Program-made: the position numbers and the translations under genes | Assembly (NCBI GenBank): GCA_030544235.1 | Contig: CM060466.1 | Coordinates: 4,167,092 to 4,231,091, forward strand | DNA: 64,000 nt | Source: Lepturacanthus savala | Lineage: Eukaryota > Chordata > Actinopteri > Scombriformes > Trichiuridae | Direction: 5' to 3' | Notes under the pieces: model-generated | What the model was told of the DNA's origin: nothing | Database searches by the model: none | The model's input: the letters and a program-made list of their open reading frames with translations, nothing else | Shown: piece after piece, positions 60,095 to 64,000 of the stretch | Position numbering within the stretch: the stretch's first letter is position 1 | Layout of the letters: the number at the start of each line of letters is the position of its first letter

Positions 60095-62630
60095 TACATA
60101 TATACATATATATATATGTTTATATATATATATATATATATATACATATATACACATATATATACACATATGTATATGTGTATATATATGTGTATATATA
60201 TGTGTATATATGTATATATACACATATATATACACATATATACACATATATATTATACACATATACACATATATATATACACATATGTATATGTATATAC
60301 ATATAATGTTCACAAATGGAACCTTTATTTATTATAAAGGGAAATTAGCAACTTTTCAATGTTATAAGATCCAATAAACATGAGATATGATGATTTATTT
60401 GTAGTTTCTCTCTGTTTGGTTATATATTGTATGATTATTATATTATATCTTGATAATTGTCTATAATTTCTAATTGATCTCCTCTTCAGGCGAAAGAACT
60501 CCCCACATTTAAAGACAACGACTTCCTGAATGAAGGCCAGAAGATGCAGATAGGAGACGACAACAAGAAATACTTTCTGGAGAAGCTAAAACGTGACGTC
60601 GAGGTGAGATCAGCCTTTGATCAGTTCATCCATTAGCTACCAATTATCATATCAATATCCAACTATTCATTGATTAGAGTCACTTTAATTAGAAAATGTC
60701 TAGATTCTCTGGTTCCAGCTTCTCTTCTCTTCTATTTCCTGGTTTCTTTATTCTCTATAATAATAAACTGATGATCTTTGGACTAAAAAGGACATTTTAT
60801 GTTGAATCTTCAGCTTTTGGGAAACACTGATCCATATTTTACATAATTGTATTAATTGATTAATCGTTTTAGTAATCAATAGATTAATTAACTATCAGAC
60901 TGTAGCTAAATCTAAATCTCTTTGTTATGGAACTCTAATTTAATGACATTTAAATCTAAGTTTTTACCTTTTTTTTTAATCAGTTTGAGTAGAAAACTGC
61001 TTCTTTTATGATATTTGATCATAAAGTTGCTTGGTATTATAATATCAGCACAATTTTAGTTTGATTATTTAAAGTATTAATTAAAAAATGTCAAATTTTG
61101 GGGGGAATATTGATCATAAAACAAAGAACTCGACCTGTGTGACCAGGGAAAAGCACTAATATTCATCATAACTTTTAACGATTAATCGTTAATTGATAGA
61201 TTAAATGAATATTCAGAATATTCGTCAGTTGCAGCTCGACTTAAATCGGATTCTTGTTAAATCTAAAACTCTTTTTTATGAAACTCTAATTTCTGACATT
61301 TAAATATAAGTTGTGTAACTTTTTTTTAATTGGTTTGTGTAGAAAACTGCTTCTTTTTTGAGTTTTTGATCAGAAAATATCTGATTTAAATGGTGATTTT
61401 GCCAGTTTTAGACCACTTTAAGTCAAGTTTTTGTCTAATAATAATTAAATAAAACCCTCAGTTTGGTATTGTAATATCAGCACATTTTAATGCAGACTTC
61501 TGTTGGGTTGATGTTTAGATTTATTTAGTTTTATTTATTTGAAAATTTTTAATTTTGGAATATTGATCATAAAAAAAGAACTCGACCTGTGTGACCAGGG
61601 AAAAGCAGTAATTATAGTTTCATACAGATATTCATGGGAAATAATAATTGTATATATTATTATAATAGAATAAATATAATATAATAAGGTAATAAATAAT
61701 AATAATAAATTTATTATTTTAATTCTTTCTACTCGTCTTTGAACATATTTAGAATTTTATTGTAATTTATTTATTTTATTTATTTATTATTTATTATTTT
61801 ATTTATTTATTTTTATTATTTTATTTATTTATTATTTTATTTATTTATTATTGATTATATATTATATTTATTTATTATTTATTTTATTTTATAATTAGTA
61901 GAAAGACACTATAGATCAACAAAAAAATTTTTTTTAAATAAAATCTTATTGGTTTTATTAGAATTAATCCAACATTGAGTATAATTTTCTAGTAATATCA
62001 AATTCCATTGGCAGATAATTTGATTTATTTATTTTTTTTTGTTCTTATTCTGGTTTATCTCATATGTTTTTTATATAATTCTGACTTTTTATCATTTTTT
62101 TATTCTGCCAATTTAATTTTAAAGATAAATCAAGTTAATTCTTTTACTGGTCCACATAAGAATGTGAAGTAAATAGATTTTAACTCCACTGTTGTAGACT
62201 TTATATTATTAGATATATTATTAGAAATTAAAATGAGCAGTTTTAGTATTTATTTATTTATTTATTGCTTTTAATTTCTTCCTCTTATTAAAGGCTGATT
62301 TTGTGGTTTAGTTTTTAGCTGTAAAATCATCTGTTCGGTGCCTAAACGTTAAAACCTCTGTCCTCCAGTTCCTGGCCACGCTGAAGATCATGGACTACAG
62401 CCTCCTGGTGGGGATCCATGACGTGGAGCGGGCGGAGCAGGAGGAGATGGACGTGGAGGGCGGCGGCGACGAGGAGGAGTACGACAACGACGGGATGGGC
62501 GGCGGCGTCCTCACCGGGTCCTTCGGAACGCCGCCCGACAGCCCCGGGAACCCGCTCAACTGTGGAGGATTCTTCGGCCCCGGAGAGTTCGACCCCTCGG
62601 TCGACGTTTACGCAATCAAGAGCCACGACA
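39912..62630 (+). CDS. pip4k2b: Phosphatidylinositol 5-phosphate 4-kinase type 2 beta, 8 exons, C-terminus outside window
   Basis: Converts PtdIns5P to PtdIns(4,5)P2. Exons: 39912-40055, 50447-50544, 53138-53234, 54820-54972, 56456-56602, 58756-58794, 60490-60603 and 62369-62630, all GT-AG and in phase, giving 351 codons plus one base; human has 416 aa, so one or two exons are missing to the right. Signatures: MSSNCTS start, [23 protein letters not shown]-site Lys145 in [10 protein letters not shown], the TRNVF motif (196-200) linked to guanine recognition in human PIP4K2B, the [17 protein letters not shown] hinge, and [12 protein letters not shown] with Asp273. The acidic linker of exon 8 is Gly/Glu/Asp-rich. 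An in-frame upstream ATG at 39855 would add 19 residues; the downstream start is preferred by family match. [11 protein letters not shown] and MSSNCTS favour 2B over 2A or 2C. Intron 1 is 10.4 kb. Confidence 0.95.
40310..42140. repeat. Minisatellite of about 62 bp (two related half-units) in pip4k2b intron 1
   Basis: Half-units TAGATTATTGCACATGAATT and GCACAGTTTAGTAGATTATT alternate with TATTGCAGAGTGGGGTAGAT, about 30 copies. The array is preceded by GAGTCCTTTATTTGTCCCAC, a motif I associate with teleost retroposon ends, and followed at 42170 by CTTTATTGATCCTTTTGGGA of the same sort, so it may have expanded inside such an element. Confidence 0.9.
42150..43130. other. pip4k2b intron 1, non-tandem part
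   Basis: Starts with a TTTATTGATCC-type retroposon-like tail (42170-42240). The rest includes a poly-C tract (42771-42782) and (CCT)n. No gene or RNA that I can support. Confidence 0.4.
43140..44310. repeat. Array of the GGTCACATGACCAGGATATC repeat, block 1
   Basis: Units of about 160-190 bp (CTATTGCATAGTAACAATCA, TCTGATATAAAATCTATGTT, AACATGGCTTTTATTTTGAA, GGTCACATGACCAGGATATC, CCTATTGCTCAGGGAC) repeat within a larger roughly 650 bp duplication (43200-43790 and 43800-44300). The same family is at 49440-50350 and in single copies, mostly reverse, near 1620-1800, 50930-51080 and 55740-55890. Confidence 0.85.
44311..45100. other. pip4k2b intron 1, unassigned stretch
   Basis: About 0.8 kb of less AT-rich, apparently single-copy sequence with (GCA)n at 44871-44890 and (CA)n at 45029-45046. 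No coding or RNA feature that I can support; it could hold a regulatory element, which cannot be judged here. Confidence 0.35.
45105..45629 (+). mobile_element. TTAA-flanked piggyBac-like MITE, copy 2 (most complete)
   Basis: TTAA at 45105-45108 and 45626-45629. The inner ends are CCCCTTGACCTCCAG and, read inward on the other strand, CCCGTTAAACTCCAG, about 15 bp imperfect terminal repeats. Body 517 bp, orientation opposite to copies 1 and 3. It contains a short frame on the - strand starting [16 protein letters not shown]. Confidence 0.7.
46180..48030. repeat. Higher-order repeat: about 11 units of 150-220 bp with (ATGCTAACG)n cores
   Basis: Each unit has a variable run of AATGCTAACGCT 6/12-mers, then ATTAAAACTAACTCATTGAG, CCTTTCCGGCTGAAGGATTT, ATATCATGGCATTAAGGAAA and GTGTTGATGATTCAACTTCT. 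The unique part of the unit is highly conserved while the hexamer run varies in length. Located in pip4k2b intron 1. Confidence 0.95.
48031..49440. other. pip4k2b intron 1, unassigned stretch
   Basis: AT-rich, with (ATA)n at 48097-48145 and an element-like GGTCCCCGGACCACATATTG fragment near 48690-48715. No gene is seen. Confidence 0.4.
49450..50360. repeat. Array of the GGTCACATGACCAGGATATC repeat, block 2
   Basis: Four tandem copies of a roughly 155 bp unit (starting near 49458, 49593, 49749 and 49902), then the same downstream segment found in block 1 (GTTGCCATATGGAAAAAATA, GCAGTAGAGGGTTAGTCATT). It ends about 85 bp before pip4k2b exon 2. Confidence 0.85.
50447..50544 (+). CDS. pip4k2b: pip4k2b exon 2
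   Basis: Acceptor CTTCTCCCTCAG. Encodes [20 protein letters not shown] to DNHLFN plus two bases. Donor GTAGGT. Confidence 0.95.
51590..52715 (+). repeat. Left arm of an approximately 1.1 kb inverted duplication in pip4k2b intron 2
   Basis: Matches the reverse complement of 57000-58125 nearly throughout, in the same order: GACATTAAATCATGACT, CAGCAAGACAATTATTCATG, AAATCATGGCCCAAAATAAG, CCTGAAATAGGATTTTTC and TTCACTGTTTCACGAAGAAG. By eye there are few mismatches and small gaps. Confidence 0.88.
53138..53234 (+). CDS. pip4k2b: pip4k2b exon 3
   Basis: Acceptor CTCCTCCGACAG. Encodes [20 protein letters not shown] to DDQDYQ. It has Cys in FCIDD where human has Gly (recalled). Donor GTGGGA. Confidence 0.95.
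53460..54050. repeat. AT-only tandem repeats in pip4k2b intron 3
   Basis: 53460-53770 repeats TATTATATAAATATATTATAA in roughly 30-60 bp units; 53810-54050 is (TA)n with TACATA/GTATGT interruptions and a (GT)n end. Self-complementary throughout. Confidence 0.93.
54060..54640. repeat. Palindromic TATTGGACTAATTGT family in pip4k2b intron 3
   Basis: AAGATAATTCTACTCAATAT at 54065 with inverted partner near 54180-54220, and again near 54400-54440 and 54580-54620. Another copy is at 53290-53420. Confidence 0.7.
54820..54972 (+). CDS. pip4k2b: pip4k2b exon 4
   Basis: Acceptor ATTTATTTTTACAG. 51 codons, [20 protein letters not shown] to HNILKKYHQ, including the ATP-site VIKTVSSED. Donor GTATTA. Confidence 0.95.
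55180..55910. repeat. pip4k2b intron 4: (AT)n pair and a GGTCATGTGACC repeat copy
   Basis: (AT)n at 55389-55432 and 55460-55498 are separated by AAGAAAATTATAAATATTTC and related sequence, forming a symmetric inverted pair. 55740-55890 is a reverse copy of the GGTCACATGACC family. Confidence 0.75.
56456..56602 (+). CDS. pip4k2b: pip4k2b exon 5
   Basis: Acceptor CCATCCCCGTCCAG. 49 codons, [20 protein letters not shown] to HRKYDLK, including [10 protein letters not shown]. Donor GTGCGT. Confidence 0.95.
57000..58125 (-). repeat. Right arm of the inverted duplication in pip4k2b intron 5
   Basis: Reverse-complement partner of 51590-52715. Exons 3, 4 and 5 lie between the two arms, which are separated by about 4.3 kb. 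Single smaller fragments of the family flank it (56960, 58300, 60650-60900). Confidence 0.88.
58756..58794 (+). CDS. pip4k2b: pip4k2b exon 6 (39 nt)
   Basis: 13 codons, [13 protein letters not shown]. Acceptor GTATTTTCGCAG, donor GTATGT. Too short to show as an open frame of its own. Confidence 0.93.
59045..59577 (-). mobile_element. TTAA-flanked piggyBac-like MITE, copy 3 (one end lost)
   Basis: The right end is CAAGGGG followed by TTAA at 59574-59577. The left end begins mid-element at about TGTGGGGGGATCCTGAG, so about 30 bp including the left terminus is missing. It carries about 40 bp absent from copy 2 (near 59508-59550). Located in pip4k2b intron 6. Confidence 0.65.
59580..59845. repeat. 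Palindromic TATTGGACTAATT family copy in pip4k2b intron 6
   Basis: ACCAAATAAACCCAAATCAG, CAGATAATTCTACTCAATAT and ATCAAGATATTTACACCTG follow the usual order of this family, directly after the MITE. Confidence 0.65.
59846..60310. repeat. (TA)n tracts in pip4k2b intron 6
   Basis: (TA)n at 59846-59908 and 60010-60085, then (TATACACA/TATATG)n to 60305. All open frames here on both strands are Tyr/Ile repeat artefacts. Confidence 0.97.
60490..60603 (+). CDS. pip4k2b: pip4k2b exon 7
   Basis: Acceptor GATCTCCTCTTCAG. 38 codons, [20 protein letters not shown] to LKRDVE. Donor GTGAGA. Confidence 0.95.
60640..62330. repeat. pip4k2b intron 7: dispersed-repeat fragments and (ATTT)n
   Basis: 60660-60900 and 61160-61260 carry ATCGATTAATCG-type fragments. 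Two related segments, AAGAACTCGACCTGTGTGAC at about 61123 and 61578, show a roughly 450 bp internal duplication. 61735-61900 is (TTTA)n. A short CTGACTTTTTATCAT fragment is near 62081. No gene. Confidence 0.6.
62369..62630 (+). CDS. pip4k2b: pip4k2b exon 8 (last exon in window)
   Basis: Acceptor CTCTGTCCTCCAG. 87 codons plus one base: [18 protein letters not shown], an acidic Gly-rich insert, [12 protein letters not shown] and [16 protein letters not shown]. Donor GTGAGT. The opposite strand is open too, which is a shadow. Confidence 0.95.
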
Positions 62631-62649
62631 GTGAGTTTAAGCCATTTAT

Positions 62650-64000
62650 TAAGTAAAGGTATTAAAGGAGGCCTCAAATTTATAATTATTTATTAATTAA
62701 TAAACGTAGCTGTAGCTTTAAATCTGATATTTTACAGTAAAAAATACACTGAGGCCTCCACTTGCATTTATTAATTAAATGTGAAATGTGAATGAAAAGC
62801 TAAAGCTAGCTTAAAATAAGAGGTTTACAATAAAAAAATACAGTGAGGCCTTGATTACTTACTCATATTATTTAATTACTTTACAATTTGCAATTAGCTG
62901 TAGCTTTAAATCTGATATTTTACAGTAAAAAATACAGTGAGGCCTCGATTTTACACCATTTATTAATTAACAGTAAAAAATACACTGAGGCCTAAACTTG
63001 CATTTATTAATTAAATGTGAAATGTGAATGAAAAGCTAAAGCTAGCTTAAAATAAGACGTTTACAATAAAAAAATACAGTGAGGTCTTGAATTTACACCA
63101 TTTATTAATTAAATGTAGCTGTAGCTTTAAATTTAGGATATTTACAGTAAAAAATACAGTGAGGCCTCGATTTTACACCATTTATTAATTAAAGGTAGCT
63201 GTGGCTTTAAATGTAGATATTTACAGTTTAAAATAAATACAGAGGCCTCTTAATTTAATATAGCTGTAGCTTTAAATCTGATATTTAGAGTAATAAGAAA
63301 TACAGTGAGGTCTTCACTTCCACACGGTTCTATTTATTAATTATAAGTAGCTGTAGCTTTAAATAAGATATTTACAGTAAAAAATACAGTGAGGCCTTGA
63401 ATTTACACGATTTATTAATTATAAGTAGCTGTAGCTTTAAATAAGATATTTACAGTAAAAATATACTCAGGCCTCAACTTGCATTTATTAATTAAATGTG
63501 AAATGTGAATGAAAAGCTTAAAATAAGACATTTACAATAGAAAAATACAGTGAGGTCTTGAATTTACACAATTTATTAATTAAATGTAGCTGTAGCTTTA
63601 AATCTGACATTTTACTGTAAAAAAATACAGTGAGGCCTTAATTTCTTACCTCAAATTTACACAATTTATTAATTTAATATAGCTGTAGCTTTAAATCTGA
63701 TATTTACAGTAGTAAAAAATACAGTGAGGTCTTGATTTTACACGATTTATTAATTAAACATAGCTGTGGCTTTAAATCTGACATTTTACTGTAAAAAAAT
63801 TACAGTGAGGCTTCAGATTTCTTACTCATATTATTTCATTACTTTACAATTTATTAATTAAATATAGCTTTAGCTTTAGACATTTACAGTAAAAAATACA
63901 GTGAGGCCTCGATTTTACACCATTTATTAATTAAAGGTAGTTGTGGCTTTAAATTTAGATATTTACAGTTTAAACAAATACAGAGGCCTCAAATTTACAT
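62650..64000. repeat. Minisatellite of about 75-90 bp in pip4k2b intron 8, running off the window
   Basis: Markers TACAGTAAAAAATACAGTGA, GGCCTCGATTTTACACCATT, TATTAATTAAATGTAGCTGT and AGCTTTAAATCTGATATTT repeat about 14 times to the right edge. Some units pair into longer ones with GAAATGTGAATGAAAAGCTA. Confidence 0.9.

Noticed and set aside
59969..60337. Tyr/Ile-rich open frames on both strands, some over 100 codons
   Set aside because: Translation of (TA)n and (TACA)n tracts, open in many frames on both strands.
62342..62696. Frames opposite and shifted over pip4k2b exon 8
   Set aside because: GC-rich shadow of a clearly conserved exon.

Overview
This is vertebrate nuclear DNA, most likely from a ray-finned (percomorph-like) fish. 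The genes are split by GT-AG introns, their proteins are close relatives of vertebrate proteins, and the large AT-rich introns are packed with dispersed repeats, MITE-like elements, microsatellites and minisatellites of the kind common in teleosts. There are no bacterial features.

Four protein genes can be read exon by exon. (1) A three-exon CISD3-type gene (copy A, + strand, 6098-9031, 127 aa) and (2) a second three-exon CISD3-type gene (copy B, + strand, 10423-14169, 125 aa) form a head-to-tail pair. Each encodes two CDGSH iron-sulfur domains. (3) pcgf2 (Mel-18) lies on the - strand: eight coding exons from 32673 down to 21182, 343 aa, with a RING finger, a RAWUL domain and a Ser/Thr/Pro-rich tail, plus a probable non-coding first exon ending at 33302. 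(4) pip4k2b is on the + strand: eight coding exons from 39912 to 62630, giving 351 codons. Its last exons, with the end of the kinase domain and the activation loop, lie beyond the right edge. All four splice in frame without forcing. Genes 3 and 4 are head to head, about 6 kb apart.

The gene set matches the mammalian CISD3-PCGF2-PIP4K2B neighbourhood (human 17q12, from memory). PSMB3, which I recall between PCGF2 and PIP4K2B in human, is not visible here, and pip4k2b is probably flipped relative to human. A possible terminal exon of an upstream gene (MLLT6 by synteny) may lie near 226-261, but the evidence is weak.

Layout: 1-5880 upstream intergenic DNA with MITE-like elements; 5881-9031 cisd3 A; 10130-14191 cisd3 B, whose first intron is mostly tandem repeat; 14200-20700 intergenic, with foldback repeats and a (GT)n run; 20750-33600 pcgf2, with about 3.4 kb of tandem repeat in its RING intron; 33600-39340 AT/GT microsatellites and a 2.6 kb ACTATA-type minisatellite up to the next promoter; 39340-64000 pip4k2b, with several large tandem arrays in its introns.

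The genes share no pathway: mitochondrial Fe-S proteins, a Polycomb repressive complex 1 subunit and a phosphoinositide kinase. I found no convincing new multi-gene system. The most interesting structures are intronic: a roughly 1.1 kb inverted duplication bracketing pip4k2b exons 3-5 (a circRNA or inversion candidate), the tandem CISD3 pair, duplicated splice-junction fragments inside the pcgf2 RING intron, a minisatellite sharing the branch-point region of cisd3 B intron 1, and three copies of a TTAA-flanked piggyBac-like MITE.
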